Positions 24,318 to 32,352 of a stretch of 64,000 nucleotides of DNA are shown here, one piece after another (within the stretch, counting starts at the first letter, position 1; every line of letters starts with the position of its first letter). A program made the translations under genes and the position numbers. Under the pieces are notes generated by a model, which saw only the letters and a list, made by a program, of their open reading frames with translations, did no database searches and was not told the origin of the DNA. This DNA is from CBDBCU01 sp965243185 (GTDB taxonomy: Bacteria; Chloroflexota; Dehalococcoidia; Lucifugimonadales; UBA3495). The DNA lies in contig OZ251531.1 of NCBI GenBank assembly GCA_965243185.1, positions 248,001-312,000 of the forward strand, given 5' to 3'.

Positions 24318-24348
24318 TTCTGGATTCCCACTTTCGTGGGAAGGACGG
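24318..24348. repeat. GGATTCCC hairpin repeat
   Basis: TTCTGGATTCCCACTTTCGT then GGGAAGGACGG, forming a CCCAC/GTGGG stem. Same family as 26786-26816 and 28416-28446, from which it differs at one base (aagg for aatg). The rest of 24241-24384 holds no gene. Confidence 0.8.
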
Positions 24349-24384
24349 GGGAAAGGCGGGAATGACGGTTTGCCGGATGGGAGG

Positions 24385-24440
24385 ACGGCGGGGGAACTTT
24401 TGTAAAAGTTCCCCCGCACCCCCTCAAAACTTTTTGAGTT
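24385..24440. repeat. 56-nt repeat, copy A
   Basis: Begins ACGGCGGGGGAACTTTTGTA and ends CTCAAAACTTTTTGAGTT. It contains two palindromes: GGGGGAACTTTT/AAAAGTTCCCCC and CTCAAAA/TTTTTGAG. It is identical to copy B at 25669-25724 except for one base. It sits 10 bp past the stop of the secreted-protein gene and may act as its terminator. Confidence 0.9.
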
Positions 24441-24450
24441 GGGGGGAGGG

Positions 24451-25449
24451 TTAGCGGCGGCGGACGCGTTTCTTGCAAACCGCGCTCCAGGTGCGGCTTT
24501 CCCGGGCCCGGCTCTGAAGATTGGAGGGGGTATATTGATTGGGCTGACTGGAGTAAAACCAGCCGTGGTAGTCCCCGTTGGCGTCAATGCCACCGCCGTT
24601 GTCGCGATTATGGCCGCGGCCGAAATCGGCGCTGCCTTCGACATACTTCCCGCCGCGGGCCCGGCAGGCCGCGGGAGCCAGGGCTTCGGCTTGGGCAGTC
24701 CACCAATCCGGGGAACGGAAGCTGCCGCCGCCGGTGCCGGACTGCGTTACCACCCCATTGGCATCCCAACGGTAAAGGACGTTGGTTCGCCAGTCGACAC
24801 GCCAGCGGTTAGTGCCGGGAGATTGGCCGGAATAGACGACCCGGGAGCGAGCCTGACTGCCCCCGGGGTGGTCATAGCTGCCGTGCGGGCCGGCATAAGG
24901 GGTGCAGATTAGCGTGCCGATCGGGTTGTTATCATGCTGCCCCCCGCCCCGATCCGGGCAAGTGTCGGTATCGGCAGAGCCGCTGCCGACCCGGAAGCGG
25001 ACGGTTTTCTTGCCGCGGCGTTCCTCCCGGGGAAACTCAAAGATGAGGTCGCGGGAGACGCCGGTTACGCCGGATTCCCCGTCGGTGAGGTAGCCCTCTT
25101 GGGCCGCCAGAAAGCCGCGGAAGTTGCCTTGCTGGCCGAAATAGACGGTGTCGTCGCGTTCATTGCGGTCGCGGCCGGCAAGCCAGGTTTCGGACTTGGT
25201 CCAGGTGTCGGACTGGTCGATGGCGCAGTAGATGGCCTTGCCCCGGTTGGCGGCCAAGGTTTCGAGAATCATCGACACGCGGGCATCGTCGGCGTCGGCA
25301 ACGGCCGGGGATTCTTGCCAGTCGGAGCAGTCCCAGGGGATGGAACGGGGCGCGGCCTGCGCCGTGGGGTCGGGATTGGCGGTAAAGAACAGGAGCAGGG
25401 TCAAGGCGGACAGGGCAAAGGCGGCGATAAAGAGTCGGTAGCGGTTCAT
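24451..25449 (-). CDS. Secreted protein of unknown function
   Basis: No family recognised. From ATG 25449, with GGAGG 8 nt before it, the product is 332 residues. Residues 1-35 are a clear Sec signal peptide: NRYR, a long hydrophobic core, and a likely cleavage after TAQAA. The mature part is rich in Trp, Asp, Gly and Ser and holds several Cys (WDCSDW, IYCAID, TDTCPDR, LICTPY, PAACRARG, AVCKKR) that may form disulfides outside the cell. Blocks such as YSGQSPGTNRWRVDWRTNVLYRWD look like extracellular beta structure. It is bracketed by two near-identical 56-nt repeats, suggesting a gene acquired or moved as a unit. Confidence 0.8.
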   Translation of the reverse strand: MNRYRLFIAAFALSALTLLLFFTANPDPTAQAAPRSIPWDCSDWQESPAVADADDARVSMILETLAANRGKAIYCAIDQSDTWTKSETWLAGRDRNERDDTVYFGQQGNFRGFLAAQEGYLTDGESGVTGVSRDLIFEFPREERRGKKTVRFRVGSGSADTDTCPDRGGGQHDNNPIGTLICTPYAGPHGSYDHPGGSQARSRVVYSGQSPGTNRWRVDWRTNVLYRWDANGVVTQSGTGGGSFRSPDWWTAQAEALAPAACRARGGKYVEGSADFGRGHNRDNGGGIDANGDYHGWFYSSQPNQYTPSNLQSRARESRTWSAVCKKRVRRR

Positions 25450-25511
25450 TGGGGATACCTCCGGGCGGCCAGAGCCTTTTAATACCGGGGATAAGCCGGT
25501 AATAACAGGAT

Positions 25512-25555
25512 AGGAAAGGCCGCCCAACCCCTTGACAGGTTGGGCGGCCTTTCCT
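25512..25555. terminator. 18-bp perfect stem-loop
   Basis: AGGAAAGGCCGCCCAACC pairs exactly with GGTTGGGCGGCCTTTCCT around an 8-nt loop. No U-tract follows on either strand. It lies 60 nt upstream of the secreted-protein start codon. The space 25450-25844 otherwise holds only repeats. Confidence 0.55.
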
Positions 25556-25668
25556 GGCGATTTTGGGAAATTGGGGAAGGGTGGGGTTGGCTACCGGGGG
25601 GGTGTGGCCCGGGAGAGGGGATTAGGAATTTAAAAATTTTTTTGGGCCCGGGAGGGGGGCGAAAAAAT

Positions 25669-25724
25669 ACGGCGGGGGAACTTTTGGAAAAGTTCCCCCG
25701 CACCCCCTCAAAACTTTTTGAGTT
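25669..25724. repeat. 56-nt repeat, copy B
   Basis: Direct repeat of copy A (24385-24440) with one substitution, TTGG for TTGT in the centre of the palindrome. The two are 1.28 kb apart in the same orientation and flank the secreted-protein gene and its promoter region. Confidence 0.9.
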
Positions 25725-25770
25725 TTTGGGTCTGCTGGTGGGTTGGAGATAGTTAAGGACGTGGAGTCGA

Positions 25771-25800
25771 GATTCCTCGGCTGTCGCCTCGGAATGACAT
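25771..25800. repeat. ATTCCTCGG hairpin repeat
   Basis: GATTCCTCGGCTGTCGCCTC then GGAATGACAT. The same element, with one base changed, forms an arm of the MITE-like unit at 34204-34233. Confidence 0.75.
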
Positions 25801-25844
25801 TGGGTACAGTGTTGGGTGTTAGGATGGGGGTCGGGGAAGTGGAG

Positions 25845-26708
25845 TTAGGGGAGGTCGTTGGAGTTGGTGCCGGTGAGTTCGTGGGCGCGCTGGATGGCGG
25901 CGGGGACGATTTGGTTTATCTGGTCCTGGAAGCGGGCTTTTTCCAGTTCGTCCATTTGGTATTGGGCTCCGGAGTAGCGGTATTCCACGGCGTAGCGGGT
26001 CAGCCAGGTTTCGGGGTCGCCGGATATTTCAACCTGGCGGTGGGTAGCGTAATCCAGCAAGTAGCGCAGTTGGTCGGCGGCGGCAGTGGCGGACTCGACG
26101 CGGTCTTGCAGCAGGATGGCGGCCAGTTGGTCGATGCTGTGGGTGTTGGTATAGCGGAGGTCGGCGGCGGAAATCCAGCCTTTGAGGGCGTTTTCAACAG
26201 CTTGCTGGGCATTGAAACCGTAGATTTCCTGGTCGATGTCGGGATTGGCGATCAGGTAGTTGAAGGCGGTCAGGTTGCGGTAGGCGGCTTGAATCCGCTC
26301 TTTGACATCGGGCCAACTGGCCGGGTATTCGTCGTCCCAATCGGGGGTATAGCTGAGGTTTTCTCCGGTCATTACCACTCCATCGCGCAGGGCTTGGGCG
26401 GTTACATGGTTGGGGGAACGGCGGGCATAGTCGAATTGCCGGCGGGTGATGCCGATGGCGTTGACCGGGGTATCAAGGGACTTTGCTTTGAGTTCGGCAT
26501 AGCCGGCACGGGAGGCGATGGCAACGGCGGCGGCGCGCTGTTCCTGATGAATGACCAGCAGGTCGATGTCCGATTCCGGGCGGTGGTCGCCGCGGGCCCG
26601 GGAGCCGAACAGGATTACGATGTCGGGGGCGACGGCATCCTGGGCCGCTTGGGCGGCGGTCAGTCCGAGGGGGCAGGGTTTGCGGTCAGGTTTTTCGGGA
26701 GTTTCCAT
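25845..26708 (-). CDS. MNT-HEPN single-chain fusion (toxin-antitoxin type)
   Basis: 287 residues. The N half is a minimal nucleotidyltransferase: GSRARG at 35-40 and SDIDLLV at 46-52 supply the GS and D-x-D signature. The C half is a HEPN domain: YGFNAQQAVENALKGWIS at 163-180 and the RNase motif R-x4-H as RYTNTH (185-190). In MNT/HEPN toxin-antitoxin pairs the two are usually separate proteins, with the MNT neutralising HEPN by adding AMP. Joining them could give self-regulation or a different job. Single gene, no partner nearby, flanked by repeats. Domain calls are by motif. Confidence 0.85.
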   Translation of the reverse strand: METPEKPDRKPCPLGLTAAQAAQDAVAPDIVILFGSRARGDHRPESDIDLLVIHQEQRAAAVAIASRAGYAELKAKSLDTPVNAIGITRRQFDYARRSPNHVTAQALRDGVVMTGENLSYTPDWDDEYPASWPDVKERIQAAYRNLTAFNYLIANPDIDQEIYGFNAQQAVENALKGWISAADLRYTNTHSIDQLAAILLQDRVESATAAADQLRYLLDYATHRQVEISGDPETWLTRYAVEYRYSGAQYQMDELEKARFQDQINQIVPAAIQRAHELTGTNSNDLP

Positions 26709-26785
26709 AGGGTTGATTATAGGGCGGGCGGATTGGCGGCGTCAACGGTTGCGGGTTGGGGGTTCGGTTGGCTGTTGGGGTATTT

Positions 26786-26816
26786 TCTGGATTCCCACTT
26801 TCGTGGGAATGACGGT
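26786..26816. repeat. GGATTCCC hairpin repeat
   Basis: TTCTGGATTCCCACTTTCGT then GGGAATGACGG, 11 nt before the acyl-CoA dehydrogenase promoter. Confidence 0.8.
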
Positions 26817-26826
26817 TATGATGCGG

Positions 26827-26855
26827 GTGACACTTTTTGACGAGGGTATTATAAT
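26827..26855 (+). promoter_or_regulatory. Promoter of the acyl-CoA dehydrogenase gene
   Basis: GTGACA, 17 nt, TATAAT. The start site would be near 26862, leaving a leader of about 75 nt with a GGAGG ribosome-binding site. Confidence 0.75.
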
Positions 26856-26935
26856 GGCGGGGAGAATAACCGGGGCCGTCCGATAGATGGATGGTCGGAG
26901 TAGGGACGGCCGGAGCAGGCTGGGAGGTTAGCGTT

Positions 26936-28138
26936 ATGGATTTTGCTTATAGCCCGGAGCAGGAGGCTTTGCGGGGAGAGGTGCGGCGGTTTATTGAGGA
27001 GAATGTGACGCCGGAGGTGCGGCGGGAGATTGAGGAGATGGGGGTGCGGCGGCGGGGGCCGCAGGTGCGGGAGATGTATCGGAAGTTGGGGGAGCGGGGC
27101 TGGGTAGGCATCAGCTGGCCCAAGGAGTACGGGGGGCAGGACGGGAGCCGCATTGACCAGTATATCGTGGAGGAGGAGTTTGCCCGGGTGGGGATTACGG
27201 TAGGCGGGGCGGGCAGCGGCGCGCCGGCGATTTTGGCGGCGGGGACGGAGGAGCAGAAGGGGTACTTTCTGCCGGGGTTGATTCGGGGGGAAATATCCTT
27301 TGCGTTGGGCTTTACGGAGCCGCAGGCGGGGGCGGATTTGGCGAGTCTCCAGTGCCGGGCGGTGCGGGACGGGGATGAGTATGTCATCAACGGGCAAAAG
27401 ATGTTCACGACCGGGGCGCATTACGCCAGCCATTGCTATCTGATGGCGCGGACGGATCCGGAGGCGCCGAAGCATCGGGGGATTTCGATTTTCCTGATTC
27501 CGATGGATACGCCGGGAATTACGGTGCGGCCGTTGTGGACGATTCAGAATGACCCGCCGGCGCCGAGCGGTACGACTTACGGGGATGCCCGCACTAATGA
27601 GGTGTTTTTCGAGGAGGTGCGGGTGCCGGCGTCCTGCCTGCTGGGGGAGGAAAATATGGGGTGGTATGTGGGGGCGATGGGGCTGAATCTGGACCGGGTG
27701 GGGGCGAGCCGCTATCTGATTTCGGTGCAGCGGGATGAGGACATCGTCAATTATGTGAAGGAGCATGACCTGGGGGGATACCGGTTGGCGGGGGAGCCGG
27801 CGGTGCGGGACCGGATTGCGGAGCTGTGGATTGAGGCGCAGGTGTGCCGGCTGATGACGATGCGGAGTATGTCGCTGGTGGAGCAGGGGGGGGGTTTTAC
27901 TTACGAGGGGGCGGCGGAGAAGGTGTTTGCGCCGGAGCATGGGGTGCGGACGACGGAGACGATTGCCCAGATTTTGGGGCCGTACGCGCAGCTGCTGAAC
28001 GGGTCGGAGGATGCGGTGGAGGAGGGGGTGTTTGCCCATAATTTGATGGGGTCGTTCCAGTCGGGGATCAATCATGGGAGTACGCAGGTGATGCGGGATC
28101 AGATTGCGCGGCGGGGGTTAGGGATGCCGCGGGGGTAG
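26936..28138 (+). CDS. Acyl-CoA dehydrogenase
   Basis: FAD enzyme that introduces an alpha-beta double bond in an acyl-CoA and passes electrons to ETF. 400 residues from ATG 26936 (GGAGG about 11 nt before). Landmarks: WVGISWPKEYGGQDGS, FALGFTEPQAGADLASL, YVINGQKMFTTGAHYASHCYLMAR, and the C-terminal LNGSEDAVEEG and FQSGINHGSTQVMRDQIARRGLG. The family base Glu is not pinned down by eye. Monocistronic, with its own promoter and a strong terminator. The window's ETF fusion is a plausible electron acceptor. Substrate unknown. Confidence 0.92.
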   Translation: MDFAYSPEQEALRGEVRRFIEENVTPEVRREIEEMGVRRRGPQVREMYRKLGERGWVGISWPKEYGGQDGSRIDQYIVEEEFARVGITVGGAGSGAPAILAAGTEEQKGYFLPGLIRGEISFALGFTEPQAGADLASLQCRAVRDGDEYVINGQKMFTTGAHYASHCYLMARTDPEAPKHRGISIFLIPMDTPGITVRPLWTIQNDPPAPSGTTYGDARTNEVFFEEVRVPASCLLGEENMGWYVGAMGLNLDRVGASRYLISVQRDEDIVNYVKEHDLGGYRLAGEPAVRDRIAELWIEAQVCRLMTMRSMSLVEQGGGFTYEGAAEKVFAPEHGVRTTETIAQILGPYAQLLNGSEDAVEEGVFAHNLMGSFQSGINHGSTQVMRDQIARRGLGMPRG

Positions 28139-28169
28139 GAGCGGCGGTCAGTTAGGGATTGGGAATTGA

Positions 28170-28196
28170 GGGGCGGCTGGAGCCGCCCCTTTTTTG
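28170..28196 (+). terminator. Intrinsic terminator of acyl-CoA dehydrogenase
   Basis: GGGGCGGCT, 2-nt loop, AGCCGCCCC, then TTTTTTG: a textbook intrinsic terminator 30 nt after the stop codon. Confidence 0.92.
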
Positions 28197-28415
28197 TGGC
28201 TGTATTCCCAATACTCGGTGCCGGAGATAGAGCTGACCACGCGAGGATAACCTTTTTGGCGGCAATACTCGGCGGCGGCGGTTTCGGTTAACGCCTGCCA
28301 AGTGGCGGTGGCTTGGCTGGAGGCAAATCCGGAGGGCGGTCTGCCGTTAAAAGAGTTACGGGCTTGGGCTTGGGCCGCGGAGGCAGTACTAGAGGAATCG
28401 GGAGAGGGCGGGGAG

Positions 28416-28446
28416 TCTGGATTCCCACTTTCGTGGGAATGACGGG
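28416..28446. repeat. GGATTCCC hairpin repeat
   Basis: Identical core to 26786-26816 (GGATTCCCACTTTCGTGGGA then ATGACGG). Confidence 0.8.
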
Positions 28447-28534
28447 AGTAAGTCGCCAGGTATAGGCGATAGGCCCTGTCCTGTCCCCGCCCCCGAAACC
28501 GGTTGGTGTAGCGGTCGAGCAAACCGGTAACTTA

Positions 28535-29401
28535 TCAGGGGGCAACGGCTACCTTGAAAGCCTCGATGGCTTTGATATGGGCGTCCGGGTCGGGGAGGTT
28601 GGCGCGCATGGTGTTGATGGAGATATGGGTAGCCCCGGCTTCGGCCCACGCGGCCGCTGCCCGGGCCCAACTATCCGGGTCGCCGCCGGCAATGTTGAGC
28701 CGGCCTTCAATGCCGATTTGGGCCGGGTCGCGGCCGGAGTCCCTAGCCTGTTGGCGCATTTGGGCAATCCGTTCCTGGCCGGCGGCGTCCGGTTGGAACT
28801 GGGGAAACCAGCCATCGCCCAGCCGTCCGATGCGCTCGATTACCCGGTCGGCGCCACCGCCGAACCAGATGGGAATGGGCCGCTGCACCGGCATGGGATT
28901 GATGCCGGCGTCAGTAATCCGGTGGTAGCGGCCGGTGTAATTGACCACTTCCTCCGTCCAGAGCAAGCGCAGCAGCTCGATTTGTTCGGCGCAGCGGCGG
29001 CCCCGGTTGCGGAAATTTTCGCCCAGGGCTTCATACTCGACATCGTTCCAGCCCACGCCAATTCCCAAGCGCAGGCGTCCCCGGGTCAGCACATCCACGG
29101 CCGCCGCCTGTTTGGCGACGAGGGCGGTTTGACGCTGCGGCAAGATGAGAATGCCGGTAGTCAGCTGGATTTTTTCGGTCAGCCCCGCCAAATAGCCGAA
29201 AAGCACAAAAGGCTCGTGAAAGGCGTCGGTATGCCGGTAGGGGCGATTCCATTCGTCCCGCCGGCTGGCATCCGCCCCCAGCACATGGTCAAAGACCAGC
29301 AGATGTTCATAGCCCAAAGCCTCGGCGGCTTGGGCAAAGTCGCGAATGGCGATGGGGTCAATGCCGATTTCGGTTTGGGGGAAAATGGCGCCGAGCTGCA
29401 T
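28535..29401 (-). CDS. LLM class (F420-dependent type) oxidoreductase
   Basis: Luciferase-like TIM-barrel monooxygenase or hydride-transfer enzyme that uses F420 or FMN. The 288-residue protein starts MQLGAIFPQTEIGIDPIAIRDFAQAAEALGYEHLLVFDHVLG and has GILILPQRQTALVAKQAA, RLRLGIGVGWNDVEYEALG and PIPIWFGGGADRVIERIGRLGDGW, all usual for this group. It begins 29 nt after the 3' end of a tRNA-Gln gene on the same strand and probably shares its promoter. Substrate and cofactor cannot be read from sequence. These enzymes are often expanded in SAR202-type Chloroflexota. Confidence 0.9.
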   Translation of the reverse strand: MQLGAIFPQTEIGIDPIAIRDFAQAAEALGYEHLLVFDHVLGADASRRDEWNRPYRHTDAFHEPFVLFGYLAGLTEKIQLTTGILILPQRQTALVAKQAAAVDVLTRGRLRLGIGVGWNDVEYEALGENFRNRGRRCAEQIELLRLLWTEEVVNYTGRYHRITDAGINPMPVQRPIPIWFGGGADRVIERIGRLGDGWFPQFQPDAAGQERIAQMRQQARDSGRDPAQIGIEGRLNIAGGDPDSWARAAAAWAEAGATHISINTMRANLPDPDAHIKAIEAFKVAVAP

Positions 29402-29429
29402 AACGATTGCCCCTGCAAAATAACAAAAA

Positions 29430-29503
29430 TGGCTGGGGATGGAGGGTTCGAACCTCCGCTTCCTGATCCAGAGTCAGGCGTCCTACCACTGGACTAATCC
29501 CCA
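29430..29503 (-). tRNA. tRNA-Gln (anticodon CUG)
   Basis: 74 nt including an encoded CCA. Minus strand: acceptor TGGGGAT pairs with ATCCCCA, D arm GTCC/GGAC, anticodon stem CCTGA/TCAGG with loop CTCTGGA (anticodon CTG), T arm GGAGG-TTCGAAC-CCTCC, discriminator G. The opening U1-A72 pair and G73 are usual for glutamine tRNAs. Confidence 0.96.
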
Positions 29504-29558
29504 AAATCACGGCGGCCGTCCGCCGGGTTGGCGGCCGGGATTTTGCCGGTCAGTATCT

Positions 29559-29587
29559 ATAGTAGTCAGCGGCGGGCGGGATGTCAA
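29559..29587 (-). promoter_or_regulatory. Promoter of tRNA-Gln and LLM gene
   Basis: Minus strand TTGACA, 17 nt, TACTAT, about 50 nt before the tRNA 5' end. The rest of 29504-29689 holds no gene. Confidence 0.7.
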
Positions 29588-29689
29588 GTTTATTTGCGGT
29601 TAGGGCGGCAAGTTGGCGATAATAATGGCCGGCGTCGCTAGGGATACCGAGTTTTGCCCCGGTCAGACCGTTACCACTTGACTTACCCT

Positions 29690-30139
29690 CTAAACCGCCG
29701 CATACCCCTTTTCCCGGCCCACGGTTAGCGCGCGCAGCCGCTTTTGGGATTCCAGTTCCCGGAGGGCTTGGCGCACCGGCGGGTCGCCGTGACGGCGGAA
29801 CTGGTTCATTATTTTGCGGGTCGTTTGGGGGCGGGCGCAGTATTGCCAAATGGCTTCCGCCAAATCGTCCCCGGCGGCGGGCAAGGGCTGCAATCGGGTG
29901 ATGTAGGTATGCCCCAAGTTGCCGTCCACCGCCTCGCCGGGGCGGTAGGTCAGACGGCCGGCTTGGCTTTGCCGCTCCAGATAGTTGCGCAGGCTGGTGC
30001 GGAGGCGGCCGCCGCTGCCGGTGGAGCCATAGCCGTGAACCACTTCCAGTTCGGCGCCGGCGGCGGCCGTGGCGTAAAAATCCCGAAACTCGGTTAAAGC
30101 CGCGGCCCAAGTTTTGCCGTGCAGGTCGAGGGTAGCCAT
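29690..30139 (-). CDS. Smr-domain protein with C-terminal helical domain
   Basis: 149 residues from ATG 30139 (GAGGG about 6 nt before). Residues 1-65 are a Smr (MutS2-related) domain: LDLHGKTWAAALTEFRDFY and the nucleic-acid-cleaving loop VVHGYGSTGSGGRLRTSLRNYL. Smr domains nick DNA or cleave RNA, including in ribosome rescue. The remainder (LAEAIWQYCARPQTTRKIMNQF, then VRQALRELESQKRLRAL) resembles a winged-helix. No MutS2 body is attached. Longer start to 30184 is possible but has no SD. Target unknown. Confidence 0.82.
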   Translation of the reverse strand: MATLDLHGKTWAAALTEFRDFYATAAAGAELEVVHGYGSTGSGGRLRTSLRNYLERQSQAGRLTYRPGEAVDGNLGHTYITRLQPLPAAGDDLAEAIWQYCARPQTTRKIMNQFRRHGDPPVRQALRELESQKRLRALTVGREKGYAAV

Positions 30140-30168
30140 TCCGTCCCTCTCAATCTCCGTTACGCTAC

Positions 30169-30197
30169 AGGATATACGGGACAACTTCTTTTGGCAA
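30169..30197 (-). promoter_or_regulatory. Possible promoter of the Smr gene
   Basis: Minus strand TTGCCA, 17 nt, TATCCT; weak match. Confidence 0.35.
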
Positions 30198-30233
30198 TAA
30201 CCGGTTTAGCGTATCCCGTCCATCAACTTTCCC

Positions 30234-30263
30234 TTAACCATCCCTTATCCCATCTGCTATAAT
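30234..30263 (+). promoter_or_regulatory. Promoter of the LigB-agmatinase-BtpA-patatin group
   Basis: TTAACC, 18 nt, TATAAT, with the -10 perfect. Start near 30270, then a 45-nt leader to the LigB ATG. Confidence 0.6.
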
Positions 30264-30315
30264 ATCCGTTAAAACCAACCCCGGTTTTTCATCCAAACCT
30301 TGGGAGGCTGTTGCT

Positions 30316-31287
30316 ATGGCTGAAATTCTTGGCTTGGGCTGCACCCATGCCCCGATGATTCTTAACCCGCCGGAGGAGTGGGTTAATATGCGGAAGCGCA
30401 TCTATGGCGGCATTCCGGAGTATCAAGTGCCGCCGGAGATGATTGCGGAACTGGCCGACGACAACGGCTTGGCTCACGACCGCAAAAATCAGCAGCGCAT
30501 CGCCGACGCTTTTGCCGTGCTGAAGGCCAAGCTCCACGCCTGGCAGCCGGATGTGGTGATGATTGTCGGCGACGACCAGGCGGAAAATTTCAAGCGGGAG
30601 AACCTGCCTACTTTCTGTCTGTTCACCGGCGACCGGGTGGAGGCTTATCCCTTTCACCGGCCCAGCGGTCACAAGAACCTGTGGGACGCCGCCCCGGATG
30701 CCAAGTATGCCTACAACTGCCCGGCGGAGTTCTCCCGGGCGATGCTGGCTTACCTGATTCGCGAGGGCTTTGACCTGTCGTCGGCTACTTCCCTTTCCGG
30801 TTGGGACTGGGGATTGCCGCACGCTCATGTCAACCCGCTGACTTTCCTCGACCCGGAGGGGGAGCTGACCATCCTGCCGCTGTTCGTCAACTGCTACGGG
30901 GAGGAGGCCGGCGAGGGCTATCCGCCGCGGCCCACGGCCAAACGCTGCTACGAATTGGGCCAAGCCATCCGCCGCTTTCTGGATACCCGGGCCGAGCGGG
31001 TCGCCATTATCGGGTCGTCCAGTTGGTCGCATAGTTTCTTGACCCACAAGTTCAACCGCTCCCGGTTTGACACCGATTTTGACCGGCGCAACTTGGAGCT
31101 GCTGAAATCGGGGCAGGGCAGCCAAATCGCCGAGTTGACTCCGGAGGAAATCCAGCAGTCCGGCGACCATGAGTTTCTGAACTGGCTGGTGCCGCTGGGC
31201 GTGGTGGGCGACCGCCCGGCGGAAATCGTCGACCACTTGGAGGAGCAGTCGCAAATCTCCTTCAAGGTGTTTGCGATTTGGGACTAA
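30316..31287 (+). CDS. Class III extradiol dioxygenase (LigB superfamily)
   Basis: Non-haem Fe(II) enzyme family that opens catechol-type rings, here 323 residues. Metal/catalytic candidates are His11 in LGCTHAPMI, Asp and Glu in MIVGDDQAENF, and a His in IIGSSSWSHSF. Interior parts (YNCPAEFSRAMLAYLIREGFDL, WDWGLPHAHVNPL) match the protocatechuate 4,5-dioxygenase beta-type fold. No alpha (LigA) gene is adjacent. It heads a row with agmatinase, BtpA and patatin genes. The natural substrate is not predictable; the superfamily also contains non-dioxygenase members. Confidence 0.85.
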   Translation: MAEILGLGCTHAPMILNPPEEWVNMRKRIYGGIPEYQVPPEMIAELADDNGLAHDRKNQQRIADAFAVLKAKLHAWQPDVVMIVGDDQAENFKRENLPTFCLFTGDRVEAYPFHRPSGHKNLWDAAPDAKYAYNCPAEFSRAMLAYLIREGFDLSSATSLSGWDWGLPHAHVNPLTFLDPEGELTILPLFVNCYGEEAGEGYPPRPTAKRCYELGQAIRRFLDTRAERVAIIGSSSWSHSFLTHKFNRSRFDTDFDRRNLELLKSGQGSQIAELTPEEIQQSGDHEFLNWLVPLGVVGDRPAEIVDHLEEQSQISFKVFAIWD

Positions 31288-31362
31288 ACCGCACTGCCGG
31301 CATTGCGCGCCGCCGCCGGGTCTGATTAGGCCGGCGGCGGCGCTATCAGGGTAGGGATTGCT

Positions 31363-32307
31363 ATGGTTGAATCGGACTGGCCCATTCTGCGGGCCGGGGG
31401 GCGAACTTTCTTTAATGCTCCGTTGTGCGCCAACCTCGCGGAGTTGGACGCCGCCGTGGCCTTTATCGGTATGCCCTTCGACCAGGGAACTTTGGGCCGG
31501 CCCGGGGCCCGCTATGGCCCGGATGCGGTGCGGGATGCCCGGGTCTATAGCTACAGCGACCCCTACGGCCGCCATCAGGAAGCCGAAGGGTTTTTCTCCA
31601 TTGACGCCGGGGACGAACTGCTGCGCGGTATCACGATGGCCGACTGCGGCAACATCACTACTTTGCCCGCCAATGTCCACCGCAACTTTGACGCTCTGAC
31701 GGCTGCGGTGGAGCAAGTAGCGGCCCGGGGCGCTTTTCCGGTAGTAGTGGGCGGCGACCACGCCATCACCTACCCGGTAGTGCGGGGACTGAGCCGCTTT
31801 GCGCCGCTGAACATTGTCCACTTTGACGCCCACATGGACTATGCCCACGACTACCGGGGCGAACTCTACAGCCACGGCAGCCCCATCCGCCGCTGCCGGG
31901 AACTGCCCTTTGTCCGGCACATAACCTCGGTAGGCATCCGCCACGCCCGCCGCCAAACCTACGCGGAATCCCAGCGGGACGGCAACCTGATTATCACTAC
32001 CCGCCAGTTTCGGGAATGGGGGCCGCAAACAGTAGTTGACCGCATACCCCGGGGCGAAAACCTCTATATCACCCTGGATATTGATGTGATGGATCCCAGC
32101 CAGGCTCCCGGCACCGGCACCCCGGAAATCGGCGGCCTGTTCTACCACGAAATGCGGGATTGCCTGACCGCCCTGGTTGCCCGGCACAACCTGATTGCCT
32201 TGGACCTGGTTGAAGTAGCCCCGCCCTATGACCATTCGGAACTGACCAGCCGGTTGGGGGCAACGCTGCTGATTGACGCCCTGGCCGCCCGGTTTCCGTC
32301 CCGGTAG
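31363..32307 (+). CDS. Agmatinase/arginase-family ureohydrolase
   Basis: Two-manganese hydrolase releasing urea from a guanidino compound. All metal-binding motifs are intact: GGDHAIT, HFDAHMDYAH and DIDVMDPSQAPGTGTPEIGG, along with the N-terminal GRPGARYGPDAVRDA. Length 314 fits agmatinase (SpeB) more than arginase, but related guanidino acids are possible, so no symbol is given. 75 nt after the LigB gene and 45 nt before btpA, same strand. Confidence 0.93.
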   Translation: MVESDWPILRAGGRTFFNAPLCANLAELDAAVAFIGMPFDQGTLGRPGARYGPDAVRDARVYSYSDPYGRHQEAEGFFSIDAGDELLRGITMADCGNITTLPANVHRNFDALTAAVEQVAARGAFPVVVGGDHAITYPVVRGLSRFAPLNIVHFDAHMDYAHDYRGELYSHGSPIRRCRELPFVRHITSVGIRHARRQTYAESQRDGNLIITTRQFREWGPQTVVDRIPRGENLYITLDIDVMDPSQAPGTGTPEIGGLFYHEMRDCLTALVARHNLIALDLVEVAPPYDHSELTSRLGATLLIDALAARFPSR

Positions 32308-32352
32308 CCGGCGGTTCAGCCGGCGCAAGCAAGCTCAATTAAGGCGGTAGCA

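Larger units (their letters stand above)
28148..28522 (-). pseudogene. Doubtful ORF or gene remnant
   Basis: A 124-codon open frame downstream of the LLM gene. Residues about 25-36 (RHSHESGNPDS) are simply the translated GGATTCCC repeat, and the last 15 codons run through the terminator of the opposite gene. The middle part (ALTETAAAEYCRQKGYPRVVSSIS, then EYWEYSHKKG) looks protein-like with Cys and aromatic residues and may be the remains of a small secreted or lipoprotein domain. No function proposed. Confidence 0.3.

Noticed and set aside
24233..24454. 73-codon plus-strand ORF following the candidate ncRNA
   Set aside because: Most of it translates repeats (GGATTCCC element and copy A); no SD or homology seen.
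30289..32328. 679-codon ORF on the minus strand opposite LigB and agmatinase genes
   Set aside because: Antisense shadow; the metal-site motifs of the plus-strand proteins are complete.
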